NCBI RefSeq assembly: GCF_014697355.1
Contig: NZ_JACJRQ010000010.1
Coordinates: forward strand, 124,001-188,000
Direction of reading: 5' to 3'
Length of the DNA stretch: 64,000 bases
Origin: Nostoc calcicola FACHB-3891
GTDB taxonomy: Bacteria; Cyanobacteriota; Cyanobacteriia; Cyanobacteriales; Nostocaceae
The position numbers were made by a program, and so were the translations under genes. Positions 48,544-57,233 of the stretch are shown in pieces; the stretch's first letter is position 1; every line of letters begins with the position of its first letter. The notes under the pieces were generated by a model. The model worked only from the letters and a program-made list of their open reading frames with translations, did no database searches and was not told the DNA's origin.

Positions 48544-48720
48544 TTATGCTGTTGTAATATCATTCACCTCATACACCCGTTCCTCGATCGCCACAATATA
48601 CTTCGGACGAAGCTTAGGTGCAAGATCGTTAGCGATCGCACTAATCAATCGATGATGAATTCCTGCCCACAGAGAAGGATGTTCCAGATAAGGATTCATG
48701 CCAGGAAATGGAGAAGGCAT
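48544..48720 (-). pseudogene. N-terminal fragment of a DUF4058 protein
   Basis: From ATG 48720 the minus strand gives MPSPFPGMNPYLEHPSLWAG and then HHRLISAIANDLAPKLRPKY..AIEERVYE, the conserved start of cyanobacterial DUF4058 proteins (normally ~250 residues). The frame ends after ~58 residues at 48544, and no continuation is visible downstream, so the rest has been deleted. Confidence 0.75.
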
Positions 48721-48730
48721 AATTGAAAAT

Positions 48731-48781
48731 CCCACGGCTGTTAAACTATCGCTTTTGCTCAGTTTAACAAAAAGCCGTGGG
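48731..48781. repeat. Large inverted repeat at the end of the CRISPR locus
   Basis: CCCACGGCT (48731-48739) pairs with AGCCGTGGG (48773-48781), and GTTAAACT with AGTTTAAC inside. This gives a 17-bp two-part stem between the DUF4058 fragment and the oldest CRISPR repeat. It may be a small palindromic element. Confidence 0.7.
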
Positions 48782-48826
48782 ATTCTATTTACCGATAGTG
48801 ACGTTCATTGTCTTCTCGGACACTGT

Positions 48827-49295
48827 GTTTTCATTGATTCGGATTTATGGCGATCGGTAAAGGAACGCACTGATTACTCGGCTGCGGTTGCTATGAAGTT
48901 TCCATTAATTCCGATTTCGAGCGATCGGTAAAGAAAATTGCGGTCAATATGTCCGCGATTTCTGCTCAAAGGTTTCCATTAATTCCGATTTTAAGCGATC
49001 GGTAAAGCTTTACCGAAAGCCCAGAAAATCTGAGTGGAGTTTTGTTTCCATTAATTCCGATTTCAAGGAATCGGTAAAGCATGGGACGAAATGGTTTACA
49101 CGCTCACGGAGCAGGTAGAGTTTCCATTAATTCCGATTTCAGGGAATCGGTAAAGGCAGTATTATTTTTTGTTTCGGCTGAATCTTTAGAGTTTCCATTA
49201 ATTCCGATTTCAGGGAATCGGTAAAGTTTGGGTGCGTCTTCGTGCCTTTAATCACACTAGTTTCCATTAATTCCGATTTCAGGGAATCGGTAAAG
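48827..49295 (-). CRISPR. Orphan CRISPR array, 7 repeats and 6 spacers
   Basis: Seven 36-bp repeats start at 48827, 48898, 48972, 49044, 49120, 49191 and 49260, with spacers of 35, 38, 36, 40, 35 and 33 bp. The + strand repeat begins GTTTCCATTAATTCCGA and ends GGAATCGGTAAAG; the minus form ends ..AATGGAAAC, typical of cyanobacterial repeats, with a CCGATT/AATCGG stem. The three rightmost repeats are identical; those to the left diverge progressively (the 48827 copy most). So the array reads on the minus strand with its leader at the right. No cas gene lies in the window. Confidence 0.93.
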
Positions 49296-49480
49296 AGTTC
49301 GTTCAGGAGGCTTTGCCCCGTAAGGCTTTCAGCCGCCAAATCGACACACCTCTGAAAAAGACTATATATCTTGTGAAAAATTAAGTCAAACACACACCTC
49401 AAATCGTTACCCTGTAAGGCATCGACACACCTCAACGAAAAATATAGGGTTTCGGCGATTCGGCGAGGTGTGTCGATGAA
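49296..49480 (-). promoter_or_regulatory. CRISPR leader with promoter and GAGGTGTGTCGAT repeats
   Basis: On the minus strand TTGACT (49389-49384), 17 bp, TATAGT (49366-49361) form a good promoter pointing into the array, about 65 bp before the first repeat. The 13-bp GAGGTGTGTCGAT occurs at 49340-49352 and 49421-49433 and once inverted at 49465-49477; the latter two form a perfect hairpin. Repeated motifs of this kind are plausible adaptation or regulatory sites. Confidence 0.7.
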
Positions 49481-49586
49481 CATCTGATACAAAAATTTTA
49501 CCGATATAGTTGGGTAAATTTTGGTATTTTTGGTAGGATTCTACCTAGCATCAATTTTATCAAAAAACCTCTCAAGCGCCTTTTCC

Positions 49587-50381
49587 ATGAAAAGAAGACA
49601 AATTCTTGGCTTTTTGGGTATAGCAATTGCTGGTTTATTGCTAGCAATTATTTTACCACTAGTTACTCCTTCTCCCGTAGTCGCCCAGTCCAACAACATA
49701 CTTGTGTCAGCCGCCGCTAGCTTAAAGGATGCGCTGGAAGAAATTAAGCCTGTGTACCAACAAAGTAAATCAAATGTGAATATTACTTATAATTTTGGGG
49801 CTTCTGGTGCTTTGCAGCAACAGATTGAACAAGGTGCGCCAGCAGATATTTTTATTTCGGCTGGTAAAAAACAAGTAGATGCTTTAGAACAAAAAGGATT
49901 GCTTTTACCAGGGACGCGTACCAATTTAGCAAATAACCGTCTGGTTTTGGTAGTAGCTCAGGATGTTGAGGGTATCACTAGCTTCTATAATTTAACAGAT
50001 GCCAAGATTAAGAAAATTGCGATCGGTGAACCCAGAAGCGTACCCGCAGGGCAATACGGAGAGCAAGTCTTAAAGAAATTGAAACTTTACGATCGCCTTA
50101 AACCCAAATTAGTCTTTGCGAACAATGTGCGTCAAGTCTTAGCAGCAGTCGAAACCGGTAACGCCGAAGCCGGTCTAGTTTATGCCACTGATGCTAAAAT
50201 TTCCAACAAAGTAAAAGTTGTAGTCGCTGCTGACGATAAGTTTCACTCACCGATAGTCTATCCGATAGCTGTCCTCAAAAGTAGTAAAAATCCTTCTGCC
50301 GCTAAGGAGTTTGTCCAGTTTTTATCTAGCGCTCAAGCTAAAGATATACTCAAAAAATATGGATTTATTGTGTCTAAATAA
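49587..50381 (+). CDS. modA: Molybdate ABC transporter substrate-binding protein
   Basis: 264 residues from ATG 49587 (MKRRQILGFLGIAIAGLLLA), giving a normal signal peptide ending near VVAQS; the frame is open upstream but that part is not signal-like. ModA features: ILVSAAASLKDALEEI, NFGASGALQQQIEQGAPADI, IAIGEPRSVPAGQYGEQ and AGLVYATDA. It captures molybdate (or tungstate) outside the membrane. No modB or modC gene is adjacent. Confidence 0.93.
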   Translation: MKRRQILGFLGIAIAGLLLAIILPLVTPSPVVAQSNNILVSAAASLKDALEEIKPVYQQSKSNVNITYNFGASGALQQQIEQGAPADIFISAGKKQVDALEQKGLLLPGTRTNLANNRLVLVVAQDVEGITSFYNLTDAKIKKIAIGEPRSVPAGQYGEQVLKKLKLYDRLKPKLVFANNVRQVLAAVETGNAEAGLVYATDAKISNKVKVVVAADDKFHSPIVYPIAVLKSSKNPSAAKEFVQFLSSAQAKDILKKYGFIVSK

Positions 50382-50642
50382 CTAGTAGCTTGTTCGATAA
50401 ACTCCAGTGAAGTACACCTGTAGGGGCACGGCAATGCCGTGCCCTTACCCTCGCAATATAATGTTGTACCGCATCTGAATGGGAACCGCTAAATATAAGC
50501 ATTAGTAACAAAAAATAATTCCTTACAATAATGTCTATTTAAAAAGTATGTAAATACTAAAATGTATAACTTTTGGTTGATGAGATTGCTAGCCGATCAA
50601 ACGAAAATTCTCCTAGATTTCAAAAAATCTCCCTAAAGAAAT

Positions 50643-50804
50643 ATGTCCAGAATCAAAATTACTAACTTGCAACCTGACACTCAAATTAAAGAACAGAAAC
50701 TATCTGAGGCAGATATGATGGCAATCACTGGAGGAATTCAAGTGAAGCTTTTAGGTAATAATTTTGTCGAATTGATATTCAACGGTTTTATATTAACGAT
50801 TTAA
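50643..50804 (+). CDS. Small double-glycine leader peptide (RiPP/bacteriocin-like precursor)
   Basis: 53 residues: MSRIKITNLQPDTQ, then KEQKLSEADMMAITGG, then a short core IQVKLLGNN..FILTI. A KI..LQP start and an L-(S/T)-x-x-(E/D)..I-x-GG end are hallmarks of cyanobacterial double-glycine leaders cut by C39 peptidase transporters. The core is 22 residues and hydrophobic, without Cys. No modifying enzyme or exporter is adjacent, so it would depend on genes elsewhere. It may also be decayed. Confidence 0.65.
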   Translation: MSRIKITNLQPDTQIKEQKLSEADMMAITGGIQVKLLGNNFVELIFNGFILTI

Positions 50805-50809
50805 ATTTA

Positions 50810-50838
50810 GTAGAGACGTTGCATTGCAACGTCTCTAC
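50810..50838. repeat. Palindrome GTAGAGACGTTGC/GCAACGTCTCTAC
   Basis: A 13-bp-arm perfect palindrome of the GTAGAGACG family also seen at 13039, 52611 and 55672. It lies between the peptide gene and the convergent peroxiredoxin gene, where it may act as a bidirectional terminator. Confidence 0.7.
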
Positions 50839-50870
50839 TGAATTCTGAATTCTGGATTCTGACTTATGTT

Positions 50871-51428
50871 TTAAGAAGCTGCCGATTGTAACTTTTCTAG
50901 TCGTGCTAATACTTCTGAACTGTGAATAGTTGGGTTGACTTTGACAAAAGTCTCGCGCAAGATGCCTTGAGGATCGATGATAAAACTGTGGCGCATAGAT
51001 AAGAAACTCAGCCACGAACCGTAAGCTTTACTCACTGAACCATCAGTGTCAGCCAATAAGGGAAATTTTAGTCCCTCTGAATCACAAAACTTTGCGTGGG
51101 AATCAATGTCATCAGCACTAACACCAAGGATTTCGGTGTTTTTTTCGAGATATTGGGGTAAATCTTGCTGAAAACGACGAGCTTCTATAGTACAACCAGA
51201 AGTGAAGTCTTTGGGATAAAAGTACAAGACTACCCACTTACCGCGAAAATCGGAGAGGGAAATTTTGCCATCACCTGTGTTAGTTGGCAAAGTAAACTCT
51301 GGTGCAGGTTGATTAATTGCAGGAAGTTTACCACCAAGAGCATCAGCAGTAGGGGTAAAATTCAGCCAGCTAATAATAGAAATACAGCTGGCGAATAATA
51401 TGCTTAAAAAAGTGCGGCGGGAAATCAT
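50871..51428 (-). CDS. Thiol peroxidase of the PrxQ/Bcp family, exported
   Basis: 185 residues from ATG 51428. The start MISRRTFLSILFASCIS has a twin-arginine-like SRRTFL motif and hydrophobic core, suggesting Tat export to the lumen or periplasm. The domain has PAPEFTLPTNTGD, VLYFYPKDFTSGCT (peroxidatic Cys), LGVSADDIDSHAKFC and FIIDPQG. The resolving Cys normally five residues after the peroxidatic one is Arg here, so the catalytic cycle may be 1-Cys or use the downstream Cys. The sipA gene lies upstream on the same strand, 57 bp away. Confidence 0.88.
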   Translation of the reverse strand: MISRRTFLSILFASCISIISWLNFTPTADALGGKLPAINQPAPEFTLPTNTGDGKISLSDFRGKWVVLYFYPKDFTSGCTIEARRFQQDLPQYLEKNTEILGVSADDIDSHAKFCDSEGLKFPLLADTDGSVSKAYGSWLSFLSMRHSFIIDPQGILRETFVKVNPTIHSSEVLARLEKLQSAAS

Positions 51429-51485
51429 GGTGCAAACCAGAATGACAACTTTACACAAGTTTACAATTCTTGGTTGCTACTAATC

Positions 51486-51728
51486 TCATTCTGAGTCAGA
51501 TTGGGGAGGAATATCTGTGCTTTCGATGTATTGGCTATCTAGGAGAAAGGCTCCTTTACCGAAGCGAATACCCCAATATCCACCAGGTCTACGGTCAATA
51601 ACTATACCTTCTTCGCCAATCCGAATCACATCGGGGGGGCGCAGCATGGGCATAGGTTCAGCGGTTTTAACGTAGGGTGGTAATGCTACGACACGGACTT
51701 TACTACCAATAGGGAATTCTTTAGACAT
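51486..51728 (-). CDS. sipA: NblS-interacting regulatory protein SipA (DUF3148)
   Basis: 80 residues. Highly characteristic sequence: IGSKVRVVALPPYVKTAEPM, LRPPDVIRIGEEGIVIDRRP, GGYWGIRFGKGAFLLDSQYI. SH3-like small protein that in Synechococcus binds the histidine kinase NblS and modulates its activity. The kinase at 894 is not NblS by domain layout, so the partner lies outside the window. Confidence 0.9.
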   Translation of the reverse strand: MSKEFPIGSKVRVVALPPYVKTAEPMPMLRPPDVIRIGEEGIVIDRRPGGYWGIRFGKGAFLLDSQYIESTDIPPQSDSE

Positions 51729-52012
51729 CTTGAAAAAGCTAGCTTAAAAATAGGGAGTGGGGGAAGAAACCTTTTTTATGTTTGGTTGGGGGATTTTCCC
51801 GTGATTGACTAGCTTCAAAATAGGGAGTGGGGAGTGAGGATTTAGCAATGCTAAACCCTCACGGGGTCTTGGGGGTCAAGAGATCTTTATTATATGAACT
51901 TCTGGCTTGAAAGTCTATGTATTGGATATGGGGTATGAAAATAGGGAAAGGGAAAGGAGATGAACTTTTTCTCCTTTCCCGCCTTCTGCAAGAAGTCTGT
52001 ATGTATAACTGT

Positions 52013-52534
52013 TTAATTCTTGGCTATGGAAAAAAGTGCCTGGACATCAGTCAAGGGTAAGTGCCACAGTATTTCCGGTTGCCAAGTATCTGGGTCAAAG
52101 TCGGAGTGAAGACCACGTTGGTATGCTTGCCAAAGTCGATTCCAGCTAAATTGTTGTTGAGAATTTAGGTTTTTATGGATGGCTCGCAACAATCCTAGAC
52201 TCAGTATTAAGTTAGTTATAGTAAATTTTGTACCTAGTAAAAATGCCTGTATTTCTGCTTCGCCTATTGGGTCTGTGCCATACCCTGTAAGAACGTGAAC
52301 CCCGTCATGGAGTTGTTTACGACGGCTACCTGTGGTGAAGGGTGTTAGGTTGTCTTTGTCGAGGAAATTTGCCCAACTTCTGCCGAAAGTGTCAGTAGGG
52401 AAGGAACGCAATTTTTCTATTTGGACAATTGGAGAAACATTTTTTCCCTGTATTTCAGTTAAGCGATCGAGTAAATCTAATACTTTTTGGACGCGAGGAG
52501 GAAGATTTGGGGAAGCGGCAGAAGGTTGCATCAT
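52013..52534 (-). CDS. Coq4-family protein
   Basis: 173 residues. Contains the Coq4 metal motif HDxxH-x11-E, here HDGVHVLTGYGTDPIGE, followed by AEIQAFLLG. Coq4 organises ubiquinone biosynthesis in eukaryotes. Cyanobacteria make plastoquinone, so this member may act in quinone or another isoprenoid pathway; that is inference. No operon partner is close. Confidence 0.82.
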   Translation of the reverse strand: MMQPSAASPNLPPRVQKVLDLLDRLTEIQGKNVSPIVQIEKLRSFPTDTFGRSWANFLDKDNLTPFTTGSRRKQLHDGVHVLTGYGTDPIGEAEIQAFLLGTKFTITNLILSLGLLRAIHKNLNSQQQFSWNRLWQAYQRGLHSDFDPDTWQPEILWHLPLTDVQALFSIAKN

Positions 52535-52928
52535 AATCTAATTTGAAAAAGCGAGTTGCGAGTTGCGAGTAGGGTATATTCCAGTACAGATAAACCCAAA
52601 ATCCTCATGTAGAGACGCGATTTATCGCGTCTTTATTTGCCGCGTCTTTATCCATAAAGTGAAGGTTCAAAACCTCGCCCCTTGTGGGCGAAACAGTCCT
52701 TGTATCTGAAGGTAGGTAAAAACCCCACCCCTTGTGGGTGGCTTGATTTAATACTTCCGACTTCCGACTTCCGACTTCCGACTTCATTTTTTATTTACCG
52801 CGTCTTCAAGAATGGGGTATATTCCTTTTTCATTCTTAGTTGTGGGATTTCCCATAATTAGCGAGCTTGGGATGAGATGAGCGATATTGCCCATCCCAAA
52901 CTATTAACTCTTTTTTTAAGATTAAAAA
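52535..52928. repeat. Repeat-rich gap (GTAGAGACG palindrome, CTTCCGA STRR)
   Basis: GTAGAGACGCGATTTATCGCGTCT (first 20: GTAGAGACGCGATTTATCGC, from 52611) is a palindrome of the same family as 50810. CCCCTTGTGGG occurs twice (52677, 52728). About five CTTCCGA heptamers lie at 52752-52786. No gene. Confidence 0.7.
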
Positions 52929-53432
52929 TTATTGAGGATTGCCTTGTTGACGACGCTGTTTGATGTTCTGTTGGAATTGTTCTAGTTTTTGCCGTTGTTC
53001 GGGGGTTAAAACTGCTTGAATCTGTTGTTTCTCTGATTCGCGGATTTGTCGCATTTGGGTTTTTTGTGCTTCAGTCAGATTTAAGTCAGCAAAATTCTTC
53101 CATCCACCTCGACGCTGACCTGGTTGGCGTTGAGCTTGTTGACCTGCTTGACGCTGAGCCTGACGCGCTTTTTTGGCTGCTTCTAACTTTGCTTTTTGTT
53201 CTGGGGTGAAAACTGCTTCATATTTGGCGCGGCTATCACGGCGAATTGCCTGAATTTGGCTTTTTTGTGCATCGGTTAGTCCCAATTCTGCCCAAGGACC
53301 CTTGGGTTTTTGTGGAGTTTGTGCGAGTAGCAGGGGTGAAGGAGAGGCTGTTTGAGCTACGACAGCAAAGGAAGTTGCAGTTAAACTTAAAGCGATCGCT
53401 CCAGCAATTAATGATAATGTTTTGAGTTTCAT
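52929..53432 (-). CDS. Spy/CpxP-like LTxxQ-motif periplasmic protein
   Basis: 167 residues. Signal peptide (MKLKTLSLIAGAIALSLTAT..AVVAQ), then two LTxxQ modules (LGLTDAQKSQIQAIRR; LNLTEAQKTQMRQIRE) each followed by VFTPEQ/VLTPEQR, with an Arg/Gln-rich linker between. Such proteins are periplasmic chaperones or metal/stress sensors in Cpx- and CnrX-type systems. It is divergently transcribed from a two-component pair at 53628, which may control it. Confidence 0.85.
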   Translation of the reverse strand: MKLKTLSLIAGAIALSLTATSFAVVAQTASPSPLLLAQTPQKPKGPWAELGLTDAQKSQIQAIRRDSRAKYEAVFTPEQKAKLEAAKKARQAQRQAGQQAQRQPGQRRGGWKNFADLNLTEAQKTQMRQIRESEKQQIQAVLTPEQRQKLEQFQQNIKQRRQQGNPQ

Positions 53433-53627
53433 TACTTATCTCGTGGTTCTTGCCTGTTTGGATGCCACCATCATAAGAATTTTTTTTCAATTGTCACATG
53501 AGGAGAAAGTCACGGTTATGCCCATGACTTTAGTCATGATTCAATTATGACTAATGTGACTGACAATAATAGGAGTTAAGAGTTAGGAGTTAAGGGTTAG
53601 GAGTTGAGAGCTAACAATTAGGTATTT

Positions 53628-54899
53628 ATGATGATGAATCCTCTAATTACAATTAAAAAACATCCTTTTCCATCTCTGCTTTATTTAGAATGGATATTAC
53701 TGGCAATCACTGCTTTAATAGCAGTTATACCACCTCCTGTACGCCGATTTCGTCCTAAACGAATAGAACCATCAATTTGTAGTACATTTCCAGATTTATC
53801 AATTTGTAATTTATTGCCAGATTTATCAATTTATAGTCTGATTGTTTTTGCATTAATGGGATTATGGTTACCAAAAAATAATCTAAGAAGTAAGTTAATA
53901 TACACATTTATTCAAATCTTATTGATTTTATTGATTGGGCTTTTTGGTGAAAGATTTGCTCGCCTTTTTCCGTTTCTTTACATAATTTTAGTGACTCGCA
54001 GTTGTCTAATTTTTCAGTTACCTGGGCGTTTATTCGTTACAAGTCTGTCATTTACTTTATTTCTGCTGACTACACAATTAAAATATCAGTTATTCAGTTT
54101 TCAATCTTCACCACAAGCTCAAGAACGTTTTCGATTTTTCAGCTTAAACTGGTCATTGGTGTTTGGTCTGAGTTTAGTTTTTGTGTTGTTGATGATGAAT
54201 GCGGTATTATCTGAACGGCATAGTCGGGAAAAACTAGCTATTGCTAATGAAAAACTTCGTCAATACGCCATGCGAATCGAAAATCAAGCTACCTTGGAAG
54301 AACGAAACCGCATTGCTCGTGAAATCCATGATTCATTAGGACACTCTCTAACTGCTTTAAATCTACAATTAGAAACTGCTTTAAAATTGTGGCCATCTAA
54401 TCCAATGAAGGCTGAGACATTTCTGGCAACGGCAAAGGAATTAGGTTCAAAAGCGCTCAAAGATGTCCGTCAATCTGTTTCAACTATGCGTTCCAACCCA
54501 TTACAAGAACAATCTTTAGAACGGGCGATCGCTGGTCTTGCAGAAGATTTTCATCGTTCAAATGGTATTCTACCAATTTATAAAATTAATGTTGAATATT
54601 CTTTACAGCCTGAAATCAACACTGCTATTTATCGGATTACTCAAGAATCTTTGACAAATATTTCTAAATATGCATCTGCAACAGAGATAAAAATAGAACT
54701 TACTACCATCAGAAGCAATTTGCGACTGATAATTGAGGATAATGGTATAGGTTTTGATATCAAGCAAAATACTACTGGTTTTGGACTTCATAGTATGCGC
54801 GATCGCACTTTAGCACTTGGAGGTGAATTTAATATTAATAGCACTCCTGGTTCTGGTTGCAAAATTATAGTTAATATTCCTTTAACGAGGTTGACATGA
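53628..54899 (+). CDS. Membrane sensor histidine kinase, NarL-system type (HisKA_3)
   Basis: 423 residues. About five hydrophobic segments in the first 200 residues ([52 protein letters not shown]), a short coiled coil ([16 protein letters not shown]), then the phospho-acceptor region [20 protein letters not shown] (His ~232) and HATPase with [18 protein letters not shown] and IEDNGIGFD. Its stop overlaps the start of the regulator gene (ATGA), so the pair is translationally coupled. Confidence 0.92.
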   Translation: MMMNPLITIKKHPFPSLLYLEWILLAITALIAVIPPPVRRFRPKRIEPSICSTFPDLSICNLLPDLSIYSLIVFALMGLWLPKNNLRSKLIYTFIQILLILLIGLFGERFARLFPFLYIILVTRSCLIFQLPGRLFVTSLSFTLFLLTTQLKYQLFSFQSSPQAQERFRFFSLNWSLVFGLSLVFVLLMMNAVLSERHSREKLAIANEKLRQYAMRIENQATLEERNRIAREIHDSLGHSLTALNLQLETALKLWPSNPMKAETFLATAKELGSKALKDVRQSVSTMRSNPLQEQSLERAIAGLAEDFHRSNGILPIYKINVEYSLQPEINTAIYRITQESLTNISKYASATEIKIELTTIRSNLRLIIEDNGIGFDIKQNTTGFGLHSMRDRTLALGGEFNINSTPGSGCKIIVNIPLTRLT

Positions 54900-55561
54900 C
54901 CATTAAAGTATTGCTGGTAGATGACCAAAGTTTAATTCGTCAAGGATTAAGAGCATTATTAGAACTAGAACCAGATTTAGAAATAGTGGGAGAAGGAGAA
55001 AATGGTCAAGAGGCGATTAATTTGATTGCTGAACTTCAGCCAGATGTTGTATTGTTAGATATCAGAATGCCAATTATGGATGGAGTTGCAGCTACACGAG
55101 AAATCCAAAAGCATTTTCCCAAAACGAAGATTTTAGTACTCACAACTTTTGATGATAATGAATATGTTTCGGCAGCTCTGCAAAATGGGGCAATGGGTTA
55201 TTTATTGAAAGATACACCCTCAGAAGAATTAGCTGTGGCTATTCGCGCTGTTTATAAAGGATACACTCAATTAGGACCAGGAATAGTCAAAAAATTGTTG
55301 ACTCAATTTTCTCATCCTACACCAACTCAGTCACCGCCTGTACCATCTAGTTTAATTGAACTCACTCCCAGAGAAAAGGAGGTTTTGCGGTTAATTGCTA
55401 TAGGCGCTAGTAACCGAGAAATTGCTCAGGAACTTTACATTTCTGAGGGGACAGTAAAAAATCACGTTACGAATATTTTAAATCGGCTAAATTTACGCGA
55501 TCGCACTCAAGCTGCGATTTGGGCAAATACCTATTTATCCTATTTAAATGAGCGAAGTTAG
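54896..55561 (+). CDS. NarL/FixJ-family response regulator
   Basis: 221 residues. Receiver with [13 protein letters not shown], phospho-Asp in [13 protein letters not shown] (~54), VLTTFDD and [13 protein letters not shown]. LuxR-type DNA-binding domain: [40 protein letters not shown]. Coupled to the kinase by a 4-bp overlap. The divergent Spy-like gene at 52929 is a natural target candidate, by analogy with VraS/LiaS-type envelope-stress systems. Confidence 0.95.
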   Translation: MTIKVLLVDDQSLIRQGLRALLELEPDLEIVGEGENGQEAINLIAELQPDVVLLDIRMPIMDGVAATREIQKHFPKTKILVLTTFDDNEYVSAALQNGAMGYLLKDTPSEELAVAIRAVYKGYTQLGPGIVKKLLTQFSHPTPTQSPPVPSSLIELTPREKEVLRLIAIGASNREIAQELYISEGTVKNHVTNILNRLNLRDRTQAAIWANTYLSYLNERS

Positions 55562-55671
55562 ATAATTTATAATTTTTAGCCCACCTAATTATACAACCGA
55601 AAAATCAAAAAAAAGTAGGCGATCGCTAGAAATTGCAAACCTACCATTTTGATTAAAATTATAAATTCAAA

Positions 55672-55736
55672 AGACGCGATAAATCGCCGTCTCTACAAAG
55701 GAATGATTATTGTAGAGACGGCGATTTATCGCGTCT
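55672..55736. repeat. Perfect 27-bp-arm inverted repeat
   Basis: AGACGCGATAAATCGCCGTC.. (55672-55698) and its exact complement (55710-55736) flank an 11-nt loop. It belongs to the GTAGAGACG palindrome family but in doubled form, and lies between the convergent regulator and deaminase genes. Confidence 0.85.
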
Positions 55737-55791
55737 GGTGCCTTAACCGAACAGTATTGGGACTACTCCTAAAAAGAAGTTTTTTGATGGC

Positions 55792-56235
55792 TTATTTAAA
55801 TAATTCCAAACATTCGTTTTTTAAAATGCCTTTGGTGACTTTAATTTTTCTAAATGACTTGGCAATCACTTCTTCGCAAGATATATTAATTTGTGCTTGA
55901 TTAACCGAAATTAAATCTTGAATTGAAGCACCATATACAATTTCTGATAAACCACTCCAAACACAAGCAGATGCACACATCGGACAAGGTTCCCCAGTTG
56001 TATATATGCTATAACCTTCTAAAGAGGGGTTTTTAAGTTTAGCTGTTAAACTACGAATGACGTTGATTTCGGCATGGGCTGATGGATCGTTGTCTGTTTT
56101 GACAGTATTATGAGCTACGGCAACGACTTCGTTATCTTTAACAATTATTGCACCGTAAGGCGCATCGCCTTTTTTGGCTTCTGCCAATGCTAAACGCATA
56201 AAATATTCTGAGTTCATATAAGCTGGGGATAACAT
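55792..56235 (-). CDS. Nucleoside/guanine deaminase family protein
   Basis: 147 residues (or 141 from Met 56217). Zinc deaminase motifs: AHAEINVIRSL (His-Ala-Glu) and EPCPMCASACVWSGL (Pro-Cys-x2-Cys). The layout APYGAIIVKDNEVVA, SIYTTGEPCPM fits the guanine-deaminase/cytidine-deaminase-like branch rather than TadA, as the tRNA-binding region differs. Likely purine salvage, substrate unproven. Confidence 0.85.
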   Translation of the reverse strand: MLSPAYMNSEYFMRLALAEAKKGDAPYGAIIVKDNEVVAVAHNTVKTDNDPSAHAEINVIRSLTAKLKNPSLEGYSIYTTGEPCPMCASACVWSGLSEIVYGASIQDLISVNQAQINISCEEVIAKSFRKIKVTKGILKNECLELFK

Positions 56236-56305
56236 CAGGATAAGGTTTAATAATATCGTATTTCTAATGCTATAACTAGGAATTAAGATTAGTTAATGGT
56301 CGAAT

Positions 56306-57097
56306 ATGCTACTGAGTAGAGAAACAACAGAATTTTACTTAAAAGACTTGGAAACACCTTTAGGTCAAACCATTAATTTAACACTTGCAGTCTTGGTGCT
56401 AATTTCATCAGGAATTTTTGTGGCAGAAACTTATAATATTCCTGATTATGTCCGCTTTGAGTTGAAAGTCGCTGATACTGCGATCGCTATCATTTTCCTG
56501 GTAGAATATTCACTCCGTCTATGGAGTGCGGAAAATAAAATTAAGTATATTTTTAGCTTTTATTCGATTATTGACTTAATGGCAATTTTACCATTGTTTT
56601 TAGGAATAGTGGATATCAGCTATATCCGCCTACTGCGATGGTTTCGGATTTTACGATTAATCAGATTTATAGATAGAAAATTTTTATTCGCCAGTATCAG
56701 CACTGAAGATGGCATGATTTTTGCGCGAATATTATTTACATTATTTGCAATTGTTTTTGTTTACTCCGGCTTAATTTATCAAGTCGAGCATCCTGTTAAT
56801 CCTGAAAAATACGCTACGTTTTTGGATGCATTTTATTTCTCTGTTGTCACAATGACAACTGTAGGATTTGGCGATGTGATTCCCATTTCTGAATTAGGAC
56901 GCTTGTTAACAGTACTGATGATTTTTACAGGAATTGCGCTGATTCCTTGGCAAGTGGGAGATTTAATTAAGCAAGTGGTGAAAACAGCTAATCAGGTAGA
57001 AACAGTGTGTTCAAATTGTGGTTTGGCTTTTCACGATGTCGATGCTGTGTTTTGTAAAAGCTGTGGGACTAAGTTACCTAGTCGAAAGGTTAATTGA
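56306..57097 (+). CDS. Voltage-gated-type potassium channel with C-terminal zinc ribbon
   Basis: 263 residues. Six membrane segments with an S4-like helix (RLLRWFRILRLIRFIDRKFL) and the K+ selectivity filter TMTTVGFGDVIP. After S6 (LLTVLMIFTGIALIPWQVGD) a cytoplasmic tail ends with a four-Cys zinc ribbon (CSNCGLAFHDVDAVFCKSCG). Prokaryotic Kv-like channel; the zinc ribbon is an uncommon addition that may tether or regulate it. Confidence 0.9.
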   Translation: MLLSRETTEFYLKDLETPLGQTINLTLAVLVLISSGIFVAETYNIPDYVRFELKVADTAIAIIFLVEYSLRLWSAENKIKYIFSFYSIIDLMAILPLFLGIVDISYIRLLRWFRILRLIRFIDRKFLFASISTEDGMIFARILFTLFAIVFVYSGLIYQVEHPVNPEKYATFLDAFYFSVVTMTTVGFGDVIPISELGRLLTVLMIFTGIALIPWQVGDLIKQVVKTANQVETVCSNCGLAFHDVDAVFCKSCGTKLPSRKVN

Positions 57098-57134
57098 GAG
57101 ATGCTTTACCTTGAATATTACTAAATAGCTAGAT

Positions 57135-57233
57135 TTACAGCAGATTGCAAGTTGGTGAGGTACAGATAATCGTAGGGTAGCACAGCTGTGCTACCCTACT
57201 CGTGTAACTCATTTACCTGAAATATGCTGTATA
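57135..57233. mobile_element. MITE-like element with TTACAGCA..CA.GT termini
   Basis: Left TTTACAGCAGATTGCAAGTT and right ..TTTACCTGAAATATGCTGTA are inverted, ~30-bp imperfect ends of a ~99-bp element. The centre GGGTAGCACAG/CTGTGCTACCC (57176-57197) is identical to that of the element at 22901. Single ends of the same family occur at 7144, 12952, 32000 and 44545. Confidence 0.7.

Noticed and set aside
49139-49492. Minus-strand frame with repeated TDSLKSELMET
   Set aside because: It is the translation of CRISPR repeats and spacers.
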